From NCBI GenBank assembly GCA_017933995.1, contig JAGBKI010000033.1, forward strand, positions 1-64,000: DNA of 64,000 nucleotides. The letters run 5' to 3'. The position numbers were made by a program, and so were the translations under genes. Below the pieces are notes generated by a model that was given only the letters and a program-made list of their open reading frames with translations, searched no databases and had not been told where the DNA came from. Of the stretch, positions 1-8,256 are shown in pieces (position 1 is the stretch's first letter; every line of letters begins with the position of its first letter). This stretch comes from Bacteroidaceae bacterium. GTDB lineage: Bacteria; Bacteroidota; Bacteroidia; Bacteroidales; Bacteroidaceae.

Positions 1-65
1 CCCTCGGTGGATGCCTTTTCTTATGACCTCGGAAGAGCCGCATTTTGGGCAGTTTTTTTATTCAT
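1..65 (-). mobile_element. 5' end of an IS transposase gene, cut by the window edge, with an apparent frameshift
   Basis: Read leftwards from an ATG at 65, the frame starts M-N-K-K and then meets a run of seven A (53-59 on the plus strand as T). In the -1 frame the translation becomes NCPKCGSSEVIRKG, a CxxC zinc-ribbon start typical of the DNA-binding N-terminus of several IS transposase families. The starting frame instead ends after about 14 codons. Either the A7 run is a slippage site, as in many IS elements, or one A has been lost. The rest lies outside the window, so the IS family cannot be named. Confidence 0.45.
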
Positions 66-312
66 AGGCTTTAAATGCCCCAAAGGTACGATAAACACTG
101 GCATTCCGAGACGTTTTAGGTCTCCATTTGAATATTAGGCCAAATTTGGTTCAAAAATTATAAAAGCTACGCCCAGACGAACAGACGTCTGCACAGTTAA
201 ATTCGGCAAGCAATCCTTCTTATTTTTTTGATTCAATTTTTCTATAATGTTGAGCGAAGCGCACCTTAGAACCAAAGCAAGGGAACTCCCGTAACCTATG
301 TTACATACTCTA
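66..312. other. Intergenic, no gene seen
   Basis: This stretch lies between the divergent transposase start and the end of the phosphatase gene. It is AT-rich and has no convincing ORF on either strand. The IS terminus may lie here, but without the other end no terminal inverted repeat can be recognised. Confidence 0.4.
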
Positions 313-1458
313 TTACGATGTCAGCGCCTGCACCAGCGCGTCAAGTTCTGCCTGGCTCATACCGTGGGCGAGCAGGTAGCGCGAGAAGGCGGCGGCGTAG
401 TCTACGCTGGGCAGCTGGGCTTCGTCGTCCACGCCGGCATAGTGCTTCAGGCACATGTTCAGGCGCAGCGTGACGAGGGCATTGCAAACGGCGGGGTCTT
501 TCGCGGGGGTGATGAAGAAGTAGTTCTCGTAGGTCTTCAGATAGTCGGAGACCATCTCTTCGTAGGTCGCGCCGCACAGCCCTTCAAGCAGGGCGCAGAC
601 GTAGCCCGTGCGGTCCTTTCCCTCCAGGCAGTGCACGACGTAGGGCGCGGGGTGCGAGGGGAGTTCTTTCAGGGCTGCAATGAGGCGGTTGTTGAAGTCG
701 GCAGCCGTGGGGTCGGCCTTCAGCGGGCAGAGGATGACGTCGCCGCTCTCCCACAGCGTGCGGCTGTAGGCGGGCATGTCGTAGCCCAGTATCATCTCCT
801 CCGTGTCGGCGAGGTTAAGCACGGTCTTCACCTGCTCGCGCTCCAGGTAGGCCGAGACGTAGGCGGCGCGGCTGATTTCGTTGTTGAAGGGCGACGAGGT
901 GCGGTGGAGCCTGCCAATGGCAAGCCTGCCGGCACTTACGGCGCGGGCGTTGGCAAAGGCTTCGTCGGAGGGGTAGTCGCTGCGCTCGAACGTGTACTTC
1001 ATGCTCAAGGCCTGCTGCACGTCGAGTTTGCCGCCCTTTTCCTTGAGCTTGACCACGATGGGCGTGCCCTCCAGCCCCATGAGTTCTTCGGGCAAGCCGA
1101 CGTTGTTGGCGGTGAAGCAGATGGAGGGATAACTGGGATAGGCCACGAAGAGGTAATCGCCCGTGGGCGAGTAGTAGCCGTCGTAGTAGGGGGCTGTGAT
1201 TTCCTTGCCCGCAAGGGTGATGGTGAGGACGTCGCCGAGCGTGAAGCCGGCCTTTGTCATATCCTCGGCGGTCATACTGACCATCGCCCCGCCGAACTCG
1301 TTGTAGGAAACGATTGTGCCTTCAAGCGTCGGCACGTCTGAGGTCTTGCCTTGGTCATCGTCAGAGCAGGAAATGAGGAGTGAAGAATGAAGGATGAAGA
1401 ATGCCGCGCCGCAGATTGTCAGGGCGACGGCGAACGCCCGTTTTAGTGAGTTTTTCAC
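313..1458 (-). CDS. Lipoprotein tyrosine phosphatase (Y_phosphatase3-like)
   Basis: The C-terminal half carries the cysteine-phosphatase P-loop HCLEGKDRTG (about residue 275; Cx5R with Cys and Arg both present), typical of the bacterial tyrosine/dual-specificity phosphatases of the Y_phosphatase3 type. The N-terminal 100 mature residues (VSYNEFGGAM, GFTLGDVLTITLAG) resemble the beta-rich C-terminal domain of SAM hydroxide adenosyltransferases, a pairing I recall from other bacterial phosphatases (recollection, not checked). A GTG at 1458 gives a clean lipoprotein signal (KNSLKRAF, hydrophobic core, LLISC). The longer frame from ATG 1515 would put about 19 polar residues in front, so I prefer GTG. 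The product is likely membrane-anchored and periplasmic. The substrate is unknown. It is a single gene flanked by a transposase and a repeat element. Confidence 0.8.
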   Translation of the reverse strand: MKNSLKRAFAVALTICGAAFFILHSSLLISCSDDDQGKTSDVPTLEGTIVSYNEFGGAMVSMTAEDMTKAGFTLGDVLTITLAGKEITAPYYDGYYSPTGDYLFVAYPSYPSICFTANNVGLPEELMGLEGTPIVVKLKEKGGKLDVQQALSMKYTFERSDYPSDEAFANARAVSAGRLAIGRLHRTSSPFNNEISRAAYVSAYLEREQVKTVLNLADTEEMILGYDMPAYSRTLWESGDVILCPLKADPTAADFNNRLIAALKELPSHPAPYVVHCLEGKDRTGYVCALLEGLCGATYEEMVSDYLKTYENYFFITPAKDPAVCNALVTLRLNMCLKHYAGVDDEAQLPSVDYAAAFSRYLLAHGMSQAELDALVQALTS

Positions 1459-1571
1459 AGTGGGTTTATCAGTTGGTTGGGTTTGCTTTTGCGACAACGG
1501 AAACCGCCGGGACATTAGGGGGAAATTCGACGGCGGAAAAGGTTGGGTGGGGAGAAAGGAGTTAGTTTACC

Positions 1572-1726
1572 CGTTGGCGGAATTACCAAAATTTGTTCAA
1601 TTTTGATATAAATTTTGATAAATTTCTGCGCGAAGCGCATAAAAGTAGTCGCCTACGGCGAGAAATTTTAGAAAATTTAATTCAAAATTATTCAAAATCC
1701 GCGTTTTAGGACCAATTCCGCCAACG
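1572..1726. repeat. MITE-like intergenic repeat, copy A
   Basis: This 155-bp element is bounded by the inverted repeat CGTTGGCGGAATT. Inside are AT-rich arms built from variants of 'aattttgata' and their complement, around two small palindromes, tgcgcgaagcgca and tcgcctacggcga. It is the short version of copies B (5939-6124) and C (7673-7860), lacking their ctcgcttcgctcg-type module. It has no coding capacity and sits upstream of the phosphatase gene. Confidence 0.85.
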
Positions 1727-1779
1727 TGTTTAGTATACCTGTTGCAGTTGGGCGGCAGCCCGCCTGTGCCATTGTATGC

Positions 1780-2025
1780 TCATACGGTAACGGCTTCCCG
1801 ATTGGGATGAAACACTTCGTCGTTGGTCTGATAATCGCCAGCCTCAAAAGCAGCCTCAGCCTCATCGAGCATATCGTCGATTTCTTTCGTCGTATAAGGA
1901 CGGAGTTGTTCGTCTCTTTCCGATTGTGCATAAGCGATAAGCCGTTCTCCCACCCATTGCATATTACTTGGCGAGAGCGTGCCGTAAAGATAACTAAGTA
2001 GTCCTTCAAGGGTTGCTGTACTCAT
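1780..2025 (-). CDS. Orphan antitoxin-like protein (81 aa)
   Basis: Small acidic protein starting MSTATLEGLLSYL, then SERDEQLRPYTTKEIDDMLDEAE. The start MSTATLE, a middle 'L-PYT-EE/KEI--ML/RLD-AE' block and an acidic tail recall short Bacteroidetes antitoxins that precede RelE/ParE toxins. No toxin gene follows: the next 50 bases hold no credible ORF and then repeat copy A begins, so the partner appears lost. A good -7 box lies 33 bp upstream, so the gene is probably expressed. Family assignment is by resemblance only. Confidence 0.6.
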   Translation of the reverse strand: MSTATLEGLLSYLYGTLSPSNMQWVGERLIAYAQSERDEQLRPYTTKEIDDMLDEAEAAFEAGDYQTNDEVFHPNREAVTV

Positions 2026-2057
2026 ATAGTAACTCTTTTTTTATTGTAATTTGCTTG

Positions 2058-2065
2058 CAAAAATA
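2058..2065 (-). promoter_or_regulatory. Bacteroidetes -7 box TATTTTTG for the 81-aa gene
   Basis: Minus-strand TATTTTTG fits the TAnnTTTG consensus and lies 33 bp before the ATG at 2025. No strong -33 TTTG is seen. Confidence 0.5.
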
Positions 2066-2143
2066 CAATGTTTCTGCGAATAACCGTCTCTGTTACTGCA
2101 TTTTCAGCAGAAGGTAGATACATATTCTCTTGTGTGCCAATAC

Positions 2144-2182
2144 AAAACCTCTCGCAGGGGGCGAAGCACTGCGAGAGGTTTT
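2144..2182 (-). terminator. Hairpin terminator after the SusD-like locus
   Basis: A perfect 14-bp stem (aaaacctctcgcag / ctgcgagaggtttt) with an 11-base loop begins 20 bases after the stop at 2202. T runs lie at the stem base on both strands, so it could work in both directions. Confidence 0.8.
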
Positions 2183-2201
2183 TATGCGTTGCTATACTTC
2201 C

Positions 2202-4096
2202 TTAATATCCGGGGTTCTGCCGCACGTTAGGATTACTGCGTAGCTCGGAGGCAGGGATGGGCAGGAGGAGCTCGTGATCTTTGCAACCAGTGAGGGCTTG
2301 CGCTTGACCGAGACGCTTCAGCGCGGCCCATACGCCAATTTGCTGTCCAGCGGGACCTAACCATTCTCTTGCGAGCGAAGAGGCATCTTCGCTACCTTCG
2401 GCTTCCAAGGCGAGGAGGCGAGTATTGTAATCAACAAAGACAGGTATTTCGGGCTGACGCAAGCGTTCGAGGTAGAGCGGGAGGTGGCGGTCGTCTACTC
2501 GGTTGTCATAGAAAGCGAAAACGCCATCGGTATTCTGCCATAACGAACGGTCGCCCAGTGTGAGACCGATTTCACCAAGAAGCAATTTCGCGGCATCGTA
2601 GTCAAGGTAGAAGGATTGAGGTATGCCTGCAAAATTGCGACCGAAGTTGCCGCCCATAATGTTTACAGAATAGGAAGTCTCATCCAAGCAACGGCGCATA
2701 ACTTCCTCCGTCGAGAGTTGTTCCGCACTGACGTTGTCTGTGCTGGGAGCATCGGTTGTGTATGGAATGTTCCCCCACAGTACTGCCAGCTGGTAATAGG
2801 TATAGGCGCGAAGTGCCAGCAGGCGACCGAGGTAAACGGATTGTTGTGTCTGGTCAAGTGCACCGCGCTGGATAGCTTCTATACCTTGATTGAGATGAAC
2901 GATGAGCGAGTAACCGTCTTCCCAAGTCTTGCGGATATAACTGTCGCTGGGATTGCTGAGGTTCACACCGTATGCCGCACCGTCCACGCGACCGAGGCGC
3001 ACAGCTTCAAGCGTGAGTTAGTCAGTAGCGAAGAGCGTGGCGAGGTAGTATATGCCGTTGACGTAGGCATCTACGTTCTGACCGTTGAACCACGTTTCCT
3101 CTACGGGCTTGTTGCCGGGGAGAACGTCTTCGTCTGCCTCCTTGTCATTCTCGTCAATCACGCCGTCGCCGTTGAAGTCGATGTACTTGGAGAAGTCTTG
3201 TACTTGCAGCGTCGACCCGCGCTCAGCGTAGAAGGCCTTCATCTTCTCAATGACGTCGGAGGGATGCGCCTCGGCCTGGCCGCGCTGAATGGCTTCGCGG
3301 GTTGCAGTATTGAGGATGCGTCCGCTCTCGGCAAACTCCGTGGCGAAGGCGGAGAGCAGTTCGGTGAACTCCGCGTCGCTGTGCTCATGAAGTAGGATGG
3401 TGGAGATGGCAAGGAGGATGTCGGCTTCGCGGTTGTTATCGGCAATAGAGATGTTCTCCGGCGCAGCGAGTTCGCCGTCGATGGCGAAAACGCGGAGCAG
3501 TTCGCGCCCCGCCTGCGCCTTGGAATTGGCGAATGACTGTCCCTCGGCAACAAGGCGCAGTGTGCGGCCTCGCGTGAGGTGTGTCAGCAGGTTGACGTTC
3601 ATCGTGGAGCGTCCGCTCACGTCGGCCACGGCGCGCAGCGTAATGGGAGCGGCGGAAAGTTCGCCGCGCACTTCATTGTAGTAGTTAGGTGTGTCAGCAG
3701 GTTGACGTTCATCGTGGAGCGTCCGCTCACGTCGGCCACGGCGCGCAGCGTAATGGGAGCGGCGGAAAGTTCGCCGCGCACTTCATTGTAGTAAAAACCA
3801 CTTACGGCGAGTTCGGCGTAGGGACTGACGAGTTCCATCGCCGCCGTGAGCGAGAACGCGCCCAATGCGCCCTCCGTCTGCGTGCGGAACGTCTTACCCG
3901 TCTGCGAGAAGTCTGCCGTCAGTTCGCTCAGCGTCACTTCCGAACCCTGCACAAACGGTCCTTTCTCTACGCGGCCCGACAGCTGCTGTACCTTCGTCGT
4001 CTTATCGCCGCCTTTTCCTTCTTCGCTGTCCGACCCGCACGCCGCAAACATCAGCGCGCAGAGCAATAATAGAATGGTTGATAGTCTTGCTTTCAT
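2202..4096 (-). pseudogene. Broken SusD/RagB-like outer-membrane lipoprotein gene
   Basis: From ATG 4096 the product has a lipoprotein signal (LMFAAC), a beta-rich domain with the start GRVEKGPFVQGSEVTL, an EF-hand-like Ca-binding loop DFNGDGVIDENDKE, and then a SusD-type C-terminal half (NVDAYVNGIYYL; SNPSDSYIRKTWEDGYSLI; LLALRAYTYYQLAVLWG; ending NVRQNPGY). Two lesions break it. A 110-bp tandem duplication (3577-3793) shifts the frame after residue ~138, giving a 159-aa truncated product. An in-frame TAA at 3018-3020 separates 'YYLATLFATD' from 'LTLEAVRLGRVDG', which otherwise read straight on. SusD proteins bind glycans together with a SusC transporter; no SusC gene is present here. The 31-bp spacing to the upstream gene suggests one transcript. 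Confidence 0.85.
3577..3793. repeat. 110-bp direct tandem duplication
   Basis: Bases 3577-3683 recur at 3687-3793 (offset 110) with no difference seen, separated by the three bases GTT. Because 110 is not a multiple of 3, the duplication shifts the reading frame of the SusD-like gene. The near-perfect identity points to a recent event, or an assembly artefact. Confidence 0.9.
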
Positions 4097-4127
4097 TGTA
4101 GTGATTGTTTATAGATTTTTCGTGTAT

Positions 4128-5666
4128 TTATTTCGGCATCACGGCACTTACGTCGATGGGCCAGAGCATCAGCGGGGCGTGTTGCTCCACGAAATTGTTG
4201 GAACCGTTGAAGCCTTGGATGAGGTTTTTCACCACCTCTGCCTCGCTCACGGGCGGCAGGGCGTGGTTTTCCACGAGGTGGACGTGGTAATAGAGGAAAT
4301 GGTCGAGGGAGACGGGCAAGTCGCTCGCCGTGCGGATGGGGACGGTCTTGTCCACGATGGGCTTAGCACGGGAGAGAGCGATGTTCTGCTCCAGCTCGGT
4401 GCGATAGTTCTTGAGGATGTGGATGTTCGGTATCCAGTATTGCTTCTTTCCAGAGATGTTGACGCTGACAGCCTTGCCCGCCCGCACGGTCACAGTGATG
4501 TCTACCTTATAGGTCTCGCGCAGGTAGTTACTGCCCGTAGCATTCGGATATTGCGTGTTGTTGCATGTATAGTGGACCACGCCGTCCACTACGGTGCGCC
4601 CGTTGATGGTCTTGTAAGGGAAGGTAATCTTGCTGTTGCGTCCCCACGAGTCGTAGGTCAGCGTGCCTTGGTGCGCCCCGTCGGGTTGCTCCATAAGGGC
4701 GCGGGCGTTGCGGACGTACTCCGGCAACTTCGCGCCGGGCTGGAAGAGTGCGCCCAGTCCGCCTACGGCATCGCCGGCTTTCTCAACCTCAAAATAGCGT
4801 TCCAGCAGTCGTGCTGTCTCATCGTGGCGGTGCTGCGTGAACTCTTCGTACTCGGGCTCTTTATGGAAAACTTCCCAATAGTGAAGCCTATCCCATGTGT
4901 TTGTGATTTCATTGAACAAAGCGCGAAGAGCCCTGTTTACCTTAGCGTCGTTCACAATGTCGTCACCCGTTTCATACTTGAGGGATTTATAGTCAATTCC
5001 GTGGTGTTCTAACGCCCTGTGCGCTTCCTCAAGTGTCATCCCGCCGCTCTCCGCTTGCGTGCTGCCAGCTTCTGCACTTTGCATGCCAAATCTGTATGGT
5101 GGGAAGTTGCTAATGATGTCCTTGTCGGAGAAGTACTTCCGCAGCCACTGGTATTCGGGGCTTTCGTCTACCGCCAGCGGGCGGATCTCTGCCGTTTCGT
5201 AGGTTTTCAAGGCGCGATAGATGTTTGACCTTTCCCAGCCCTCGTCTACAATGCGCTGAAACTCGTCGCGCGCGGCCTGCAAGCGTGCCTGCTCTTCCCG
5301 TTCTTGCTGTTCCGCAGCCCGTCGCGCCTGTTCCGCCAGCACGATGTCCTGCTGCCAGCGTTCGTAGTATCGCTGCCACACCTCAGCTTGCTTCTTTGAG
5401 AGTTTCACCTCGTCGCCGGGCGTATAGGGGAACACCTGCTTGAGGATATCGAGCATCTCAAGCGAGCCAAAGCGCTTCATCGTCTCATACTTCTGCCAGT
5501 GATATTTGGGGTAAGTTGTCGTGAGGTCGGTCTCCAAGCCGTAGAACGTCACGAATGCCATCAAGGTATCGGGGTCGGGATGGCGGAAGTCTTGCTTCTG
5601 CGCCGAGGCAGGAAGCATAGAGAAGAGTGCAAGTGCGAGAAGCGCGACAGATAGTTTCGCTTTCAT
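4128..5666 (-). CDS. Secreted hypothetical protein with a coiled-coil segment (512 aa)
   Basis: I chose ATG 5666 because it starts a typical signal peptide (MKAKLSVALLALALFSMLPASA, cut before QKQDF); the longer ORF adds 18 polar residues. After a short N-terminal region there is a Glu/Arg/Gln-rich helical stretch (about residues 100-160: LAEQARRAAEQQEREEQARL) likely to form a coiled coil, then an unrecognised C-terminal half. I find no catalytic motif. It probably acts in the periplasm or outer envelope. It lies 31 bp upstream of the broken SusD-like gene and is likely co-transcribed with it. Confidence 0.75.
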   Translation of the reverse strand: MKAKLSVALLALALFSMLPASAQKQDFRHPDPDTLMAFVTFYGLETDLTTTYPKYHWQKYETMKRFGSLEMLDILKQVFPYTPGDEVKLSKKQAEVWQRYYERWQQDIVLAEQARRAAEQQEREEQARLQAARDEFQRIVDEGWERSNIYRALKTYETAEIRPLAVDESPEYQWLRKYFSDKDIISNFPPYRFGMQSAEAGSTQAESGGMTLEEAHRALEHHGIDYKSLKYETGDDIVNDAKVNRALRALFNEITNTWDRLHYWEVFHKEPEYEEFTQHRHDETARLLERYFEVEKAGDAVGGLGALFQPGAKLPEYVRNARALMEQPDGAHQGTLTYDSWGRNSKITFPYKTINGRTVVDGVVHYTCNNTQYPNATGSNYLRETYKVDITVTVRAGKAVSVNISGKKQYWIPNIHILKNYRTELEQNIALSRAKPIVDKTVPIRTASDLPVSLDHFLYYHVHLVENHALPPVSEAEVVKNLIQGFNGSNNFVEQHAPLMLWPIDVSAVMPK

Positions 5667-5891
5667 ATATATTATATGTGTCCGTATAAACGCAAAAATG
5701 CGCAGACTGTCTCTACGCATCTACAGGCTCACCACAAGCCCAAGCCAAATATAGAGATTATCTGCGCATTGTTTGTGCACAGACTCCCTTAATGGCTTTA
5801 TGGTTGGCTCAAATAGTTTCTTCGAGGTGGTGATTCGTAGGTGCTAAGAGCCTGCTTCCTTATGGGAAGACGTTGGCAAAAGTATGAATAA
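5667..5891. other. Long leader region of the 512-aa gene
   Basis: No ORF. A minus-strand TACTTTTG box at 5877 would give a 5' leader of about 205 bases. I recognise no known riboswitch in it. Confidence 0.35.
5877..5884 (-). promoter_or_regulatory. -7 box TACTTTTG
   Basis: Matches TAnnTTTG on the minus strand, just downstream of the hairpin at 5892-5919 that should end the preceding operon. It probably serves the 512-aa secreted protein and the SusD-like pseudogene. Confidence 0.45.
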
Positions 5892-5919
5892 TCCCGCAAA
5901 GCGCAAAGGCTCTGCGGGA
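5892..5919 (-). terminator. Hairpin terminator after the amidotransferase operon
   Basis: The stem tcccgca / tgcggga encloses a 14-base loop, beyond repeat copy B and the stop of the amidotransferase gene. The following T run is weak. Confidence 0.5.
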
Positions 5920-5938
5920 GATTTGTGATTTCCTTACG

Positions 5939-6124
5939 CGTTGGCGGAATTAGACCTATAACGCGCATTTTGAATAATTTTGAATTTAATTTTGTAAAAT
6001 TTTCGCCGTAGGCGACTATTTTTTATGCGCTTTGCGCAGTAACCGAGTTCTACTCGCTTCGCTCGTCGAAGAAATTTATCAAAATTGTTATCAAAATTGA
6101 ACAAATTTGGTAATTCCGCCAACG
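5939..6124. repeat. MITE-like intergenic repeat, copy B
   Basis: This 186-bp element is inverted relative to copies A and C and has the same CGTTGGCGGAATT ends. Between the AT-rich arms are three palindromic modules: tcgccgtaggcga, tgcgctttgcgca and a ctcgcttcgctcg block. Degenerate T-rich direct sequences flank it (tttcctta / tttctttc). It begins 17 bases after the amidotransferase stop. Confidence 0.85.
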
Positions 6125-6140
6125 GGTTTCTTTCTATGAC

Positions 6141-7172
6141 TCATTGCTTGCACTCCTCAATAAAGGCGCGAAAGAAGGGAAGCGCAGTGTCGTAGGGCAT
6201 AAACCGGGCGGCGTTTGCATTGTTCACGCCCTTGCCGAGGTGCTTCGCGACGGCGGCCTCGGGGTGGAACTGGAGGCCGATGGCGCAACGTTTGTCCGTG
6301 CGCTCCACAGCTTCTGTCATTTCTACGCCGGAGACGCTGGTCGTGCCGACGACGCGCAGCGGAGTGCCTTCGGTGCTGAGAATGGATTGGTGGTGCCAAG
6401 AGGGGCAGGCGGTGAGTTTGGTCGTGCCGAAGAAGCGGGCGGGAAGAGAACCGTCGGTGAGCGTGACGTCGTGGGGCGCATAGTCGCGGTAGGTCTCGCC
6501 CCCGGTCTTCTCGCAACGGTGCTCGTAGTTATAAGGCAGGTCGTGGGAGGCGAACCATGTGGGGATGTCCTGTATCATCGTGGCCCCGCTCACCACACCG
6601 AGCATCTGCGCACCGCGACACAGCCCGAGGACGGGGATGTTGCGGTCGAGGCAGTAGGCCATCGTGAGGTAGTCCGACACGTCGCGGGCTGGGTTGAAGT
6701 CGATCTCGTTCTCCACGTGGTGCCAGTCCTGCGGCGTGGCGTAGAGCGTGGAAGAGATGTCCTCGCCGCCCGTGAAGACGACGCCTTGTACACTCGCCAT
6801 CACTTCGGCCACATTAGAATCTTCGTAGCCTTTAGCGCGAATCGTCGCGCCGGTGGTTTCGGACAGATAGCCGACGCCCGCGCTGTCGAGGCAACTTCCC
6901 GTCACTCGCTCGCCGTCATAGATAAGGTAGGACGCTTTCACCTGCGGCAGCACCACGACCTCCACACCGGCGGCGCGGAACGCCTCCACGACGTTTGTGC
7001 AGAACTCATTGTCGGTGTCGGCACGCCAGGCGATGGCAATCTTCACGTCGTGGGTAGCCGCCTCCGTGCAATCTCTTGGATGGAGGAGGTGCGCCAACCC
7101 CCAAACACCGCAGAGGATGGCGATGAAGGCAATGACTTTCATCGCTCCCGCGCTTAGTCTTTTTTTCGCCAT
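6141..7172 (-). CDS. Class I glutamine amidotransferase-like hydrolase (peptidase C26 family)
   Basis: The fold markers of gamma-glutamyl-GABA hydrolase-type C26 enzymes are present: FTGGEDI, the nucleophile elbow LGLCRGAQML with the catalytic Cys, SWHHQSI, and LQFHPEAA with the catalytic His. Unlike cytoplasmic PuuD it starts with a hydrophobic segment (MKVIAFIAILCGVWGLAHLL), so it is probably exported or membrane-anchored. The family splits gamma-glutamyl amides; the substrate here is unknown. The start at 7172 is one base from the stop of the cupin gene, so the two are translationally close and in one operon. Confidence 0.8.
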   Translation of the reverse strand: MAKKRLSAGAMKVIAFIAILCGVWGLAHLLHPRDCTEAATHDVKIAIAWRADTDNEFCTNVVEAFRAAGVEVVVLPQVKASYLIYDGERVTGSCLDSAGVGYLSETTGATIRAKGYEDSNVAEVMASVQGVVFTGGEDISSTLYATPQDWHHVENEIDFNPARDVSDYLTMAYCLDRNIPVLGLCRGAQMLGVVSGATMIQDIPTWFASHDLPYNYEHRCEKTGGETYRDYAPHDVTLTDGSLPARFFGTTKLTACPSWHHQSILSTEGTPLRVVGTTSVSGVEMTEAVERTDKRCAIGLQFHPEAAVAKHLGKGVNNANAARFMPYDTALPFFRAFIEECKQ

Positions 7173-7173
7173 A

Positions 7174-7638
7174 CTATTCCAGCGGTATTTCGGGGTGCTG
7201 CACGGCGAGGGGTAGGCTGTCCTGCGAGAGGTAGAACATATAGAGGACGACGGGTTTGTTGCCCCGGTTCTCGCCGTGGTGGATGGTGCCTACCATCTCG
7301 ACGACGGCTTCGCCCTCGTGTACCACCTTCTCCTTGCCGTCCTGGCCGATGATGGTCAGTTCGCCTTGCACCAAGACGCCGTAGTTCATCACGGGATGGT
7401 GGTGCCAGCCCAGTTTCTGCCCGGCGGGGAACTCGTAGCGAACGGCCACCAGTTCAGGGCGGCCTTCGAGGTAGTCGGGCAGTTCCACGCCGTCCCAACT
7501 CTGCGAAGTGCGTATCAGTTCCTCGCTCTTCACCGCTGCGGCGGTGTCTTCGTTTTGCGCGCCCTTGCTGTCGCAGGAAATGAAGAATGACTGGCCGATG
7601 ATGATGGCGGCGAGCAGCCAAAGGTTTTTCGTTTTCAT
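7174..7638 (-). CDS. Cupin-domain lipoprotein (154 aa)
   Basis: It has a lipoprotein signal with lipobox FFISC, then a single small beta-barrel. Cupin motif 1 is the metal-ligand cluster GWHHHPVMNYGVLVQGEL and motif 2 is VGTIHHGENRGNKPVVL, so a bound metal is likely. Cupins of this kind range from isomerases to simple binding proteins and the substrate cannot be read. It is first in a two-gene operon with the exported C26-type hydrolase, which suggests a periplasmic small-molecule step done by the pair (inference). Confidence 0.75.
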   Translation of the reverse strand: MKTKNLWLLAAIIIGQSFFISCDSKGAQNEDTAAAVKSEELIRTSQSWDGVELPDYLEGRPELVAVRYEFPAGQKLGWHHHPVMNYGVLVQGELTIIGQDGKEKVVHEGEAVVEMVGTIHHGENRGNKPVVLYMFYLSQDSLPLAVQHPEIPLE

Positions 7639-7672
7639 TGTGGGTTTGTGGGTTATTCAGTTTATGTGTACC

Positions 7673-7860
7673 CGTTGGCGGAATTACCAGAATTTGTTCA
7701 ATTTTGATATAAATTTTGATGAATTTCTTCGACGAGCGAAGCGAGTAGAACTCGGTTACTGCGCGAAGCGCATAAAGAGTTGTCGCCTACGGCGAGAAAT
7801 TTTACAAAATTAAATTCAAAATTATTCAAAATCCGCATTATTGGGCTAATTCCGCCAACG
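7673..7860. repeat. MITE-like intergenic repeat, copy C
   Basis: This 188-bp element has the CGTTGGCGGAATT ends, AT-rich inverted arms and three palindromic modules (gagcgaagcgag, tgcgcgaagcgca, tcgcctacggcga). Similar words flank it (tttatgtgta left, tttatatgtg right), which may be a degraded target-site duplication. It lies 35 bp upstream of the cupin gene. Confidence 0.85.
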
Positions 7861-8054
7861 CTTTATATGTGTTTACTTCCAGCGATAAACGTCAGCCGTT
7901 TGGACTCTTCTTTGCGGGAGGTTCCCTGGAAGGATAAAGAACGTTGGCATGTGGAAGCCCGAAACCTCATACGGTCTATTTGGACTGTACTTGGTACAGG
8001 CTGCTGGCGCATTAAGCACTGGTTGGCGGGTTGTTAGAAGGCTGTGCGGTGCGC
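7861..8054. other. Intergenic, no gene supported
   Basis: A plus-strand ORF runs out of repeat copy C through this stretch, but it has no start outside the repeat and no recognisable domain. I see no terminator for the fimbrillin operon. Confidence 0.3.
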
Positions 8055-8252
8055 TTAGTCGGTGTCGTACCAGAAGTTGCGGGTGGGGGCGGGTTCGTCG
8101 TCATCGTCGCCGACGTTGATGGCGGTGCCCTGCTTGTAGTCGCTCACGCTGTGGCCGCCGTCAAGCATCAGGGGCGGGCCGGTGAAAAGGACGGGGCGGA
8201 GCAGGGGCTTGGTGTATGCCTTGCCGGGCGGCTTGGTGTATGCCTTCTTCAT
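8055..8252 (-). CDS. Small acidic protein of a Prevotella-type family (65 aa)
   Basis: From ATG 8252 the protein starts MKKAYTKP, has a doubled KAYTKP block and ends in an acidic stretch (GTAINVGDDDDEP). Short proteins with an MKK-Y-KP start and a GDDDE tail are common in Prevotella near surface-protein genes; their function is unknown to me. It starts 4 bases after the fimbrillin stop, so it is the last gene of that transcript. The longer ORF start at 8321 overlaps the fimbrillin end and is unlikely. Confidence 0.6.
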   Translation of the reverse strand: MKKAYTKPPGKAYTKPLLRPVLFTGPPLMLDGGHSVSDYKQGTAINVGDDDDEPAPTRNFWYDTD

Positions 8253-8256
8253 CGGT

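Noticed and set aside
298..1341. 347-aa plus-strand ORF opposite the tyrosine phosphatase gene
   Set aside because: Exact antisense of a gene with clear motifs and signal peptide; low-complexity Val/Gly-rich translation typical of GC-rich shadows.
7780..8037. 85-aa plus-strand ORF after repeat copy C
   Set aside because: Its start lies within the repeat and the peptide has no recognisable feature.
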